A stretch of DNA of 64,000 bases from Liolophura sinensis (GCF_032854445.1 NC_088304.1:33784810-33848809); one strand, 5' to 3'. Numbered from the stretch's first letter, positions 46,216 to 56,685 are shown. Made by a program: numbers and translations. The notes: generated by a model not told the origin, from the letters alone.

Positions 46216-47809
46216 ATATAGTCTTTATTGTAAACGTATGTCCCTCTGCGAAATCCCAGCTGGGTATATATGTTTTCATACACATGTATATGCCCATTTA
46301 TATTTCGAAAGGTTATTACCCAGCATTTCACAGTAGACAAGCCAGAAGTGGAAATTATATGTAACGTCACTGCTTTCTGCTAGTGTGCTACAATATGCAC
46401 ACTAGCAAAAACACGTAGCTTTGGAACAGTAATAACTAATGCAAGAAGACTTCGTGGATAGGGTTTGTCACTTTTGGTGCAAACGTTTACTACCCTCCTT
46501 CTCCCTGCAAAAATGTGAATAGAAAAGCGAAGTTATTGCTGAATTCAAGATTTGAGTGGTTTGAGCGCTTGGAGAATCTACGAGGAAGACCGATTCTCAA
46601 CTCCAGTCGCGTTCTATCTACAAAATTTGGACCAAGTGGTGTAAGATATAAACTGTTTTTAATATTACAAATTCGGAAGTTTTTCAACGATTAAAATATA
46701 TGTATTGCCACCTCTGAGATGTGAGAAAAACTTTAACATCATTTGGATACGCCATGCATTTAAAACGCCACTGAAGTATATCTGTACAAAAAATCACTTT
46801 GATTTGTTATCAAAATAATCTTGAATGCTATTTCAAAAAAATGTGTATGTTTTTTTCAACGCACTTGCGTATTCATGAATAGCATACTGTTTGCAATGTC
46901 TGGTTCACGTATTGACGTATAAAGGCAACATTCTTAAATGTCAGGAATGGAGATCCTACTGGGTTTAAAACAAATCAGATCATATTAATTTCCTCATTGG
47001 AACGATAATTCCCCCTTGTTTCCCATATCAAAAGAATGCAGTGCGAGCTTTCAATGCCAGTTTTGACAATGCACTACGGGGACCAAACAAGGTGGCGCTG
47101 GAAAACGGTGTAAAGCTTTGCTTTTAGCCAGATTGACCCATGGGTGAGGAATTTTTTCTTCAATAAACAGCGGAAATGAAAGGAATTCATGATCTAGAAT
47201 AGTTAAAATATAACGACATTATTTAACAGAGCGCTAGGAGCTCTTGCTGGCTTCCTCTCCGGTCGTACGTGGGAAAGTTTTCCAGCAGCCAGCGGATGGT
47301 CGTGGGTTTCCGCCGGGCTGTGCCCGGTTTCCTCCCACCATAATTCTGACCGCCATCGTATAAGTGAAATATTCTTGAGTACGGCGTAAAACACCAATCA
47401 AATTCATAGATAAATGTATTACGTAGAAATGGAATATTTCAGAGAAACCAGTATCTTCCTGAAAGAAAATATTCTCACGTAAATTTTGCTCCTACTATTT
47501 CGATACGTCGTTTTTTTGAAATAAATAAATTTAACAGAACGATTTGTAATTCTTTTTATTCCCTCATTTTAATTTGATATATATATTTTTGATACTCTTA
47601 TTTTATTGTCATAAATTTTAGTATTCGGCAAAATGAAACAACTGTGAATGTACATTGATTTCCTTCCAAATGTACAATTCCCACAATGGTGCCAATGCTT
47701 TATCATATATACCAATAATGATAATAATGATACAGAACATGCATGCAATCCTGATAGAGAAGTGGAATATTGACAATGTTTCGCAATGTTATTTACATAC
47801 CTGAACCAT
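42046..47809 (-). CDS. CC3: secreted coiled-coil protein with a 14-residue Ser-Glu/Arg-Lys repeat tail (530 residues)
   Basis: Coding exons are 47801-47809, 44826-44922, 43596-44342 and 42046-42785. The first junction is phase 0 and the others are phase 1. The first exon supplies MVQ in a strong context (ACAATGG), in frame with the ATG that opens the next exon, so 530 residues if the upstream start is used and 527 otherwise. A signal peptide (MAHCLTSFLAAAVVMCGLGW, then THVSA) precedes a helical region of about 250 residues that is one exon here but two in CC1 and CC2; it holds ANTAQQ (156-161), Trp210, SSAFEER and KCEALAN with Cys231. Residues 329-454 are nine perfect RRRKGSSEESGEGN repeats with diverged flanks. 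The end is Tyr-rich (KTYYTPYAYEH, RYQPVRYQQ) and closes in SESSEEDD. Each repeat has three Ser-x-Glu sites next to four basic residues, a pattern seen in mineral-binding or coacervating proteins (SIBLINGs, silaffins, worm cements). Function is inferred only. Confidence 0.87.
42247..42668 (-). repeat. 42-bp coding tandem repeat, nine perfect copies
   Basis: CACTCTCTTCGCTACTCCC and TTTACGCCTTCTGTTGCCTT repeat at exactly 42-bp spacing from about 42289 to 42625. Copies differ by one or two silent or conservative bases, so the array is young or homogenised. Long frames in other phases and on the other strand are by-products of the unit being a multiple of three. Confidence 0.95.
43001..43154 (-). 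mobile_element. SINE family A, 5'-truncated, in CC3 last intron
   Basis: TTTATTTGATTGGTGTTTTA to AGACCTTCCCACTTACGGCC, same sense as CC3. Confidence 0.88.
43204..43562 (-). mobile_element. SINE family A, full length, plus shared 3' flank (composite repeat, copy 2)
   Basis: The head (GGGGCCTCCGTGGCTCAGTC in sense, ending at 43562) and tail are both present. Tail-side sequence 43204-43330 (GAACAGTCAAGTACGCCGAC, CCTTTACACGGAAAGAGGTT) matches the copy at 37.96 kb. The head stops only about 30 bases below the 5' splice site of the CC3 helix exon. Confidence 0.85.
43596..44342 (-). CDS. CC3 coiled-coil exon
   Basis: Acceptor TATATTTTTCAG and donor AAGA|GTATGT, 747 bases, phase 1 at both ends. Corresponds to two exons in CC1 and CC2, joined without the intron after the ANTAQQ region. 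Confidence 0.88.
44826..44922 (-). CDS. CC3 signal-peptide exon
   Basis: Acceptor CTTGTATTTTAG directly abuts the ATG; donor AACG|GTAAGT. Confidence 0.85.
45612..45872 (+). mobile_element. SINE family A with a poly-G head (duplicated unit, copy 1)
   Basis: Nineteen G (45612-45630), then a diverged head CTCTCTGGTGAAAGGGCTTG, CGCAATGACCTAGGAGCTTC, box-B side GTTCAAGACC and the tail GGCGTGAAATACCAATCAAA. Its 3' flank to 45974 is shared with the copy at 47.4 kb. Confidence 0.8.
45873..45974 (+). repeat. duplicated SINE 3' flank, copy 1
   Basis: ATTACGTAGAAATAGAATAT, AGAGAAACCAGTGTCTTCCT and GATACGTCGTTATTTT recur at 47414-47514 in the same order and distance from a family A SINE. Confidence 0.8.
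46094..46219 (+). mobile_element. SINE family A tail with AAAT array
   Basis: GCGTTTCCTCCCACCAAAAC to GCGCAAAACACCAATCAAAT and about eleven AAAT units. Confidence 0.85.
47238..47410 (+). mobile_element. SINE family A, 5'-truncated (duplicated unit, copy 2)
   Basis: TTGCTGGCTTCCTCTCCGGT to GGCGTAAAACACCAATCAAA, followed by the shared flank up to 47514. Confidence 0.88.
47411..47514 (+). repeat. duplicated SINE 3' flank, copy 2
   Basis: ATTACGTAGAAATGGAATAT, AGAGAAACCAGTATCTTCCT and GATACGTCGTTTTTT match 45873-45974. Confidence 0.8.
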
Positions 47810-47850
47810 TGTGGAAGACCCCTGGTTTCACACTCCCCGATCACAAACTA
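47801..47850 (-). other. CC3 first exon (5' untranslated region and MVQ)
   Basis: Ends GGTTCAG|GTATGT; contains ACAATGG with the ATG at 47807-47809. The upper limit is an estimate from the TATA box. Confidence 0.6.
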
Positions 47851-47875
47851 ACCTCAACAGACGAGGAGTTTTCAG

Positions 47876-47882
47876 TTTTATA
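47876..47882 (-). promoter_or_regulatory. TATA box of CC3
   Basis: TGTATAAAACTG on the minus strand, about 80 bases above the first donor; the best TATA match of the three CC genes. Confidence 0.65.
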
Positions 47883-47889
47883 CAGGTTA

Positions 47890-48475
47890 AAAAAAAGAAT
47901 ACATAAAAATAAACAGAAACAAGGGAGTAGTAACCGGCAGTAAGGGCTGGCGGTGAAATGCTCGGTATTTTTAATTAGGTAGATGTTAAAGATTCGGGGA
48001 TTAGCGGAGATGATAGGCGATAAGACTGACGTCGTATGAATATTAACTGGAGGTGATGCAAGGTTGAAAGGATGGAACCGAATTGTATTGGATTATTAAT
48101 TGAAATAAAAAAGGCCTCCAGAGATCTTATCGTGTTTAATACAAATAAGGACTAGCCATAAGCTACGGGTAAAAACTGCCAGCCCTGGATCAGCAGTAGC
48201 ATTAAACTGAACGGAATTTTTTTGTATAGAGATTAAAGGTGTTCCTCCATAGAGCGTTGAAGCGTTTCTGTATACATGGCAAGGCAGAAGACTTTAACGC
48301 ACCTTCGAAAACATATGTATGAGTGGCAGTGAAGAGTTTTCAGTGTTGTGCCTTTCACAGCCTTCGCGCTTCACAGATTGCAATCACCAAGTCCCGATTG
48401 CAAACTTGCGTGCACAGATATAAAGTTTTGGTTTTCTACACGAATACAGCTCAGTTTAGGCATGTTTGACCTCTA
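47890..48475. other. intergenic, upstream of CC3
   Basis: No coding frame or repeat core. Candidate region for shared control elements. Confidence 0.45.
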
Positions 48476-48480
48476 ACCTA

Positions 48481-48830
48481 CCGGCCCCGATAGCTCATTC
48501 GGTAGAGCGTCCGCTTCGGGAGCTGTAGATCCTGGTTCAATCTATGACATTCAAAGAGGAAGCTACAGCTTCCTTGCTTGGCGTTCAGCATTAAGAGGAT
48601 AATGCAACTACTGGTTGATCTGTATCAGTATATTGGCTCGGGTGGGACGACTTACTTGCCTTTGGTAAGTCGTCTCAGTGAAGCAGCACTAGATAAAAGA
48701 GCGATGGAAATCCGTCCTGCAACAAGCAGGCACATGACACGTATATGCACTCTGAGGACTGCTTTGTCGTCATATGACTGAAAAATTGCTAAGTAAGACG
48801 TTCAGCCCGAAGCACTCACTCACTCTCTTG
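48481..48830 (+). mobile_element. SINE family B with clear tRNA-like head
   Basis: GGCCCCGATAGCTCATTCGG (box A TAGCTCATTCGG) and CCTGGTTCAATC (box B) are followed by a diverged middle and the end CATATGACTGAAAAATTGCT, AAGTAAGACGTTCAGCCC and ACTC repeats. The head would fold only partly as a tRNA and runs on into the SINE body, so it is not called as a tRNA gene. Confidence 0.8.
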
Positions 48831-48834
48831 ATCT

Positions 48835-49650
48835 CTAACTCGCTGGAGAGGATGAGTACGCCATAAGTGAGACGAATGTTTAACTAAGATTGTCACCTTG
48901 AGAATGTCAGGGTGACAAAATAGATTGTCTATTTTCTCAGTAAATATCAGACTCATGAGGGGTATAGTGTTAAAATGATTCTAAAGTTATTTTCAGATAT
49001 TATTACACTTGCACAAACGGGGATAATATTTTGTGAAATGTAATTGTTTGAACTTTAAGTATTGTTTGATTTAACTGTAATATAAACCCAACTGTGAAAT
49101 TGGTACCACAGAGAATCTCAAACATTCATAAATCATAAAAAAGCGCCTTATCGATATAATGCAATTCATTTATAGTTATTGATCGATTTTTAACCAACAG
49201 ATATTAGGATTCTTCATATATATTTTTTTAAATATCTGTTGACGACACCAGCTTCGTCAAGGTGAGCAAAGGTTTTGTTCTTTACAGTGTTCCTTAAAAA
49301 TATTCATCTTTTTGAGTTTGCAGTCAATATTTGTAGATATAAACTGTCAATATGTAGTGATGGAGAGAGGTGCCATGACTCGTTGATAAATTTATTAATT
49401 TTTGGTAGCTATTTTGAACGGTGACAAGTACACAGACTAGGCTGATATTTTGTGAAAGATAATTTATTTTTGAGCTTTAAAAGTCAAACCAGTAAAACAC
49501 AGAGCTTCAAAATTTCATAAATTGACACAAAAAATTTTGTTTTTCCACAAAAGGATTTTTTCTACCGAACAGCAAATATCTTGTTTACAACAGGCGCGGG
49601 CTATCACGGGCACCAATGAGCTGTGAATACCTTTGACCTTTGAACTCCCT
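48835..49650. other. non-coding; contains a dispersed block also seen near 28.2 kb
   Basis: TTTTGAACGGTGACAAGTAC, with ATATTTTGTGAAAGATAATT next to it, near 49412 resembles TTTTGAACGGTAACAAGTGC near 28210 in a CC2 intron. Possibly an old repeat family. No gene seen. Confidence 0.4.
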
Positions 49651-49654
49651 TGTT

Positions 49655-49830
49655 GGATTCCAGCGCTTGCTGTCTCGACTATGGCTATACGTCAGGAAGT
49701 TTGTCAGGTGTCTTGCGAAGATCGGTGGTTTATTCCAGGCGAACGGTAACCTCTATACCCATAAATCTGACCTGCCCTCGTGCAAATGAAAAATTCTCAA
49801 GTAAGACGTTAAATAGAAATCAGATAAACC
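49655..49830 (+). mobile_element. SINE-like element, second type
   Basis: GTCAGGAAGTTTGTCAGGTG, GATCGGTGGTTTATTCCAGG, CCCATAAATCTGACCTGCC and the end TCAAGTAAGACGTTAAATAG. Confidence 0.55.
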
Positions 49831-49834
49831 AAAA

Positions 49835-51695
49835 AAATACAGCATACCTTTATTTTAGATACCGGAGAGAACTGGTGACAGCAGACCTTTGACAGCAAAT
49901 GGTCGAAATGTTCCTTTGTCACTCAGAGATTTCCACTCACCCAAGGTGAATGTCATATTGGTGAATGGTACGTTATCACTGAACTTCGTGTAAAGTCACA
50001 TGAACTCTTCTAATCCGCTTATTGCCATCAACAGTAGGGGTAACAGATTCTTGAAAATTCTTTCTCCAGTGCTGGGGTTAAACCAACATCTCTTGTATCC
50101 TAGCGACTGCAGAAAGATATTTTACCAACAACGCCACGACCTGTTCCAGCACTATTTTTTTTAGTCTTTGGAACGAACTGAATCACCGAATGTTTGTGAT
50201 CACACATTTCCCGCCTACATATAGACAAATGGGGCCATGTAACTACAAAAACAGGTCATTCGCTGTTGTACCACTTTAGTGTTTGTAAACTACCTCTGAT
50301 GAGGGCCTGTCAAATGCCCGGAAGCATTTTGTTGACGTCAAATGTTCCTTTTTCCAGCTCATCTTGATGACGTCACATTAAGGACAGTACGACCTTACAA
50401 CAGAAACTGATACATATTAACACTGTAGACGTTGCGCCACAATCTACTTTTGAGATAACAATGCCTCGACGTCATCTTTCATCCTAGCGCCACATCACGG
50501 GATTAAAAGATATGCCTCCTCCCCATTGATTTACGAACACAACGGTGACGTGTGGTAGAAATTAACAGAAGGGCAAACCTTATCATTGGCGGACAATTTT
50601 CCTCAATTCCTTGGTTAGGAAATATCAGAAGCAAATCATTTCACCTATACAAAATAAAGTCTTATACAAATTATTAAAGGGCGGTAAAATGCCCTTGTTG
50701 ACAATGGTGGGAAAAGGGTTTGTTGTTCACAGTGTTTCCTACACACATAGCAGTTTGTGTGTTTTAAAGTCGACATCTATACGTCGAGTCTGCGGTAGTG
50801 TTTTGTAACGTTTGCACAAAGTGTTCGTCGCTACAACCTATTGCCATCTCTACATTTGTGTTTACAACTGATATGTTATGACGCTTACACAAATCAATTG
50901 TAAGGCGATTGTAACATTGCGGCGTTAGGCTTGTTATCTTACGCCAATTTTGTCTCTTAAATAATGGTTGTCTGTATAAATGAAACGTGTACCAGTTAAT
51001 AACCCTTTCTTGCCTTCATGTTTAAAAGAGTTCTACATCATAATTATTCAGCAGCTGAAAAATAAAAACATGGGAAAAGTTCTCTAAACATCCTTTGGAA
51101 AGAATTACGTAGCATATTTTTGCAAATCGAGCCCAACATCACTAACTGCTTACATATAAGGCAAGTATTTGTACAGAAATACTTGCCTTTTGGGGGATGG
51201 TAAGTATTTACAACAGGGTCGACCCGATTGCAATTTCTGATGGTAAGCTACGGCTATCGTAGTTTACAATCCCATTTTGCAAGAGGGTATCGACTGTAAG
51301 TCTGAGCACTTTGAACCACCCAGGTAGAGTGGATAAAACAAAGCAGTAGTTATGATATACACTTTCAAGAAATGCACATTTGGAAAATACAACGACCTAT
51401 ACATCTGCGGATGTCCCAGCAAACAAAACAAGACAGTAACGGAAATAGTTCTCAAGTGTTTTAGAGTGGCCAGGAAATAAACAAAGCACATGTTTCATTT
51501 ATCCACATGGAGGTGTGAAGGAAGCAAAATGGGTGACAGCTAGAAATACTTCACTTACCAGGCCTAAGCTTGAGATTTTCTTCCACGAGTATCAAATAAG
51601 TATACAATAGTCAGAACAATTAAAAATGTTCAATCCTGAACTCTTCGCCAGAGAAGCATAATAGTACATGTTTTACAGGTTGTAGCCTTTGTTAC
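49835..51695. other. non-coding stretch
   Basis: Only chance frames below 80 codons. A 28-base hairpin at 51160-51187 is listed separately. Confidence 0.45.
51160..51187. repeat. short perfect hairpin
   Basis: GGCAAGTATTT, a six-base loop, then AAATACTTGCC. An eleven-base-pair stem followed by TTTT. Too short for a typical miRNA precursor. Confidence 0.7.
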
Positions 51696-51701
51696 GATTT
51701 T

Positions 51702-51801
51702 GATTTATTTCACTGGTGTTTTACGCCGAACTCAAGAATATTTCACTTATACGACGGCGGCCAAGATTATGGTGGGAGGAAACCTGGCAGAGCCACGGGG
51801 C
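51702..51801 (-). mobile_element. SINE family A tail half
   Basis: ATTTCACTGGTGTTTTACGC to GAAACCTGGCAGAGCCACGG. Confidence 0.85.
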
Positions 51802-51954
51802 AAATTTATATTTTTACTTATTGGTTATTACTGTAGTATTCATATAATTGGTGTTGCTGCATTTTCTCCTCTTTCATTTTGAGAAACTGCTTAAAATATA
51901 TCCTGTTTACCAGATTTAGTGTTTTGTTTATTGATATGGATTCTAAACGCGAAA

Positions 51955-53990
51955 CAAATATCACGGTAACGTGAAACACATCCATGCTTCTTGTGCTTGA
52001 TATTATGGTAACGTCAGGCTCATCCGTGATCCTTGTGCCTAACATTATGGTAACCTGAGACACATCCGTGCTTCTGGTGCTTGATATTGTGGTAACCTGA
52101 GACACATCCGTGCCCATCCGTGATCCTTGTGCCTAACATTATGGTAACGTGAGACACATCCGTGCTTCTGGTGCTTGATATTGTGGTAACCTGAGACACA
52201 TCCGTGCTTTTGGTGCTTGATATTGTGGTAACCTGAGACACATCCGTGCTTATTGCGCCTGACATTGTGGTAACGTCAGGCTCATCCGTGATCCTTATGC
52301 CTAACATTGTGGTAATGTGAGACATATTCGTGCTTCTTGCGCTTAGACATTGTGGTAACGGGAGACATATTCATGCTTCTTGTGCTTGACATTGTGGTAA
52401 CTAGATACAAATACATCCTCCTGTGCCTGACATTGTGATAACGTGAGACACATCTATGCTTCACGCGCTTGACATTGTGGTTACGTGAGACACCTCCATG
52501 CTCCTGGTGCTTGACATTGTGATAACGTAAAACATTTCCGTGCTCCTTGTGCCTGACATTGTGGTAACGTAAGACACACCCATGATTCTTGTTACTGACA
52601 TTGTGGTAAAGTGAGACCCATTCATGAATCTTGTGGCTGACATTGTGTTAACGTGAGACACATGCTTATTTCTTGTGACTGACAAAGTGATAACGTGAAA
52701 AACATTCGTGAATTTTCTGCCTGACATTGTGATAACGTGAGACACATCGGTGAATATTATGCCTGACCTTTTGGTAACGCGAGACACATCCGTGCTTCTT
52801 GCTCTTAAGACATATCCATGCTCCTTGTGCCTGACATTGTGGTAACGTGGGCCACAAGCCTCTTACACTTGATATTGTGACACACCCAGTCTTCTTGTGG
52901 CTGACATTATGGTTACATACGACATCCACGAATCTTGTACTTCACATTATGGTAACGTGAGGCACACCAGTGCTTCTTGTGTCTGACAATTTGGTTACGT
53001 GAAACACATCCGCGAATCTTATGCCTCACATTGTGATGATGTGAGGTACATCCGTGATCCTCATTCCTGATATTGTGGTAACGTAAGACACATCCATGAT
53101 TCTTGTGACTTTTATTGTTGTAACGTGAGAAACATCCATGAATCTTGTGCTTGAAATTGTGATACCGTGAGACACATCCGTGGTTCTTGTGCTTGACGTT
53201 CTGATAACGTGAGACATATACGTGCTTTTTGTGCCTGACATTGTGGTTACGTGAGACACATCCGTAATTTTTCAGTCTGGCATTGTGGTAGCGTGAGACA
53301 CATCCGTGAATCTTGTGCTTGATATTGTGGTAACCTGAGACACATCCATGCTTGTTGTGCCGGACATTGTGGTATCGTGAGACATATCCATGCTTTTTGT
53401 GCCTGACATTGTGGTAACGTGAGAGACATCCGTACTTCTTGTGCTTGACACTGTGGTAACGCGAGACACATCCGTACTTCTTGTGCCTGACATTGTGGTG
53501 AGACACCTTCCCCTTCCGTTTGATATTTTGACACATCCGTGCTTCTTGTGTTTGACATTGTGGTAACCTGAGACACATCCGTGCTTCTTGTGCATGACAT
53601 TGTGGTAACTTGAGACAAATACATTCTCCTTGTGCCTGACATTGAAGTAACGTAAGACATATCCGTACTTCTTGTGCTTGACATTGTGGTAACGCGAGAC
53701 ACATAAGCGAATCTTGTGCCTGATATTGTGGTAACGCGAGACACATCCGTGAATTTTGTGCCTGATATTGTGGTAACGTGAGACACATCCGTGAATCTTG
53801 TGCCTGACACTGTGGTAACGTGAGACACATGCGTGAATCTTGTGCCTGACATTGTGGTAACGTGAGACACATCCGTGAATCTTGTGCGTGGCATTGTGGT
53901 AACGTGAGACACATCCGTAATTTTTCATTCTGGCACTGTGGTATCGTGAGACACATGCGTGAATCTTGTGCCTGGCATTGTGGTATTGTG
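51955..53990. repeat. 42-bp minisatellite, about 48 copies
   Basis: The unit carries GACATTGTGGTAACGTGAGA, CACATCCGTGCTTCTTGTGC and CT. It spans about 2.0 kb with point and small indel variation. A long antisense frame (52913-54037) stays open because 42 is a multiple of three. That frame reads the unit in two different phases on either side of a disruption near 53510 (QCQAQDSRMCLTLP against CVSRYHNVRHKKHG), which argues against protein selection. I call it non-coding. Confidence 0.9.
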
Positions 53991-54044
53991 GTATAATAAA
54001 CTGTGTGTATCCCTTGATAAAGATAATTTTTTTTCATTTATTTA

Positions 54045-54955
54045 TGTGTGTATTTGTTGATTAATTGATTGATTGATTTTTTAATTTTATCGTTGAGACA
54101 GCAAGGTCTGATACATACCGTCACTTGCAGTTAGGCGAAGTTATCTTTTTAAAAAGCCAAATTTTCTATACCTAGAAACAAGAGCAATTAAAATCGTCTT
54201 TGTAACTATAAATTGTTATCTGTAGGTAGTCGTATGCTTTGGGGCAAAGACGTGACACTTTGATAGAGACAACGTTGGATAGTAAGCAGGATAAAATCGT
54301 GAACCAAGAACCAAGATAATTAACAAGATGAGACTCTCTTGTGTAATGTGCGACATCTGAGAAACTGGTTGTAGAATGAAGAGCTCAGGCAAGTAGCTTA
54401 CACATAATCATGTGTCATAAGTCCTTTTGAAACAGGAAATAAAACTGAACGCTATTATCAGTATAGATGACACATGACATCTTAATTTCACGCAATTATC
54501 TGCTTTAATTCGGAGCGGTAAAGTACATACATGTATATTTTCTTCAACTCCGATGGTTGCTCCCTTTGTATTGCTTTCATGCTATCCTTTATTACTTGTG
54601 ACGACAAAAGACAGTTTTAGAAACTTTCGACCAGCGATGTCTAATAAATTTCCTCTGATATTCCTTAATTACTCTATTTTATCACCCTTTTCGATTTAAA
54701 ACTAATTCAAACCAATCATTTTTTGTGTCATTTTCATAATAATTGCATGCATGAATTCCACTGAAAGAAGTTACCTTACTGGTTGAAAAGGTTGAAGATT
54801 TACAGTAAGCCTTTGCTCTATCAGCTGTGTAAATTGCCACTATTTAGGCATTTGAATATCATGGAGTACCACCTTGGCATGTTCAGTGTCCATTATATTA
54901 CCTAACGGAAGTTTATTGTGGAAGGTATGGTATAGCATGACTAACGCTACGATTT
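54045..54955. other. non-coding stretch, nothing recognised
   Basis: Short TGAT repeats at 54058-54078; otherwise no feature supported. Confidence 0.45.
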
Positions 54956-54961
54956 ATAGTT

Positions 54962-55043
54962 TTGGTTGTCTTTGTGGTTGTCTTTGTGGTTGTGTTTGTG
55001 GTTGTGGTTGTCTTTGTGGATGTGTTTGTGGTTGTGGTTGTCC
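54962..55043. repeat. GTTTGTG-type microsatellite
   Basis: GGTTGTCTTTGTGGTTGTGTTTGTGG variants in tandem (key words GGTTGT and CTTTGTGG). Gives a Cys/Gly-rich chance frame. Confidence 0.85.
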
Positions 55044-55142
55044 TAAATCGTCTTTAATTTACATTCGCGTGGCTGTACCACTGTCTCGGTTAGGTCTAGG
55101 CGTCAATACAGACATTCGTTTACCAGTCGTCAACCAAAATAG

Positions 55143-55187
55143 ACATTCGTGAAATATTCTTGAGTACGGGGTAAAACACCAGTCAAA
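55143..55187 (+). mobile_element. SINE family A, last 45 bases
   Basis: CGTGAAATATTCTTGAGTAC and GGGGTAAAACACCAGTCAAA. Confidence 0.65.
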
Positions 55188-55194
55188 TAATACC

Positions 55195-56685
55195 AAAAAA
55201 AATTAGTGATACACTATTTTCCCTGATCCAAATAAAACAAGCCCGCATATACCTAATCCGCTGCTTAAATATATACTTGCAACTTACACAGCTTCTACAC
55301 AAAGTTTTAAGCAGATTCAAGTTTTCAAAAACGCAGGAATGTTAGCCATGGTTTATTAGGCGTCACTGGTAAGATTATCTTTTCTGATTTGTGCGCCACA
55401 GTAGATAATATATTAAAATATATTTTAATTACATTATTTTCGCTTGGTGATATAAAAACAGGTTACAGGACTTGCTTCTTACGTTTCTCGGGGTCGTGAT
55501 AAATGACACTCTTCCCCTAACATTGTGTGGGGTACACGAATGTGTGCCGTTGGCGTGACACGGGGATAAGCTGGATAGCTGTTTTAAGGTGCGCATGATC
55601 GAGATATCATCTCTACGGGCAAACAAATCCACGTGATGGTGTTTTTATGACCCTCGGCAGTTAGGCACAGGTCAACATAGCCCGTGTATTTTCTTTCATT
55701 GGTTGTGACATCAAAGACAGTACATGGGTTCGAGGGCAATTTCAAGTGGAAAGTTTAGAAAAATACATTTTAAGAAACTGGATAGGAGTCAAATTCATGG
55801 CTGTCGCCGAAAACTGTAATGTTATACCATAGGCATAAATAATCATGTTTATCCCACCTATGACACGTTACGCAGGTGCGTACTGAGACGTCTCTCAAAA
55901 CAACTAACTGGCTTATTTTAGGTGAGGGGAAGGGGAAGAGCAAGAGAGCAGAGGCTAAGTGGCTAGTTGATATTACTTACACGATATATACACTTTTGAT
56001 TTTTTTTCCCGATCGCATTAATAAAGTTCACACAGTTTAGTTACAAGTCGCGGATATCTGATTGAAGGAAATACCACATTCTTCAGTTATTATGACAAGT
56101 TTTATATTCTAAGGTAGTTAAAACTGATCAGAGCATTCCGTATACAAACTCGCAGACGGCAAAACATTTTTTGTAAAGATTAAAGGCAAAAAGCTTTTAA
56201 TGTGACAAGAAGTCATGTATGATTTACATGTAAAACTGATAACACCCCTTCAGTTTATTTATAGACGGTAATTATCATACATTAAACTTTTTAAATAGAT
56301 TCCGCTATACGCCGTGTACAAGAAATAAATAAACTGTCATCAGGATTGGACTCGAGCACTTCACTGCGGACAATAAATCACACCATAAGGGAGATATTAG
56401 ATGAATACATGTGTACATTCTTCTGAACACAAATAACATCTTTGTTCTTTTCGGTTCTGACCTATATAGCCTGGGGGCGATGTCTATGGGTCAGTAAATT
56501 TCTACTGACAATTTCCCTCCACGACTCCAAAACACTGACCAGGCAATTGGATTGATTATATTTTATTATACTGAACAATAGAATTGAGAAGCATTTCTAT
56601 AAACTTACAATAAAATTAAAAAAAACTAGCAGCACAGAGTAATGCTTGGCAAATGGTGAAATCTGGCCTCCCCTCAGTCAACCTC
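55195..56685. other. non-coding stretch, nothing recognised
   Basis: No coding-like frame. A possible SINE relic (TTCCGCTATACGCCGTGTAC) lies near 56300. Confidence 0.45.

Larger units (their letters stand above)
44925..47800 (-). other. first intron of CC3
   Basis: About 2.9 kb, from donor GTATGT below 47801 to the acceptor above 44922. It contains a SINE with a 19-base G run, two further SINEs and a duplicated 110-bp flank (listed separately). No coding frame supported inside. Confidence 0.6.

Noticed and set aside
48481-48545. tRNA gene
   Set aside because: Has box A and box B but runs on into the SINE family B body and lacks a convincing acceptor stem.
52913-54037. 374-codon minus-strand frame rich in Cys and His
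   Set aside because: Lies in the 42-bp minisatellite; the repeat is read in two different phases within the same frame, so it is not under protein selection.
54874-55152. Cys/Gly-rich small protein frame
   Set aside because: Generated by a GTTTGTG microsatellite; no signal peptide and no splice context.
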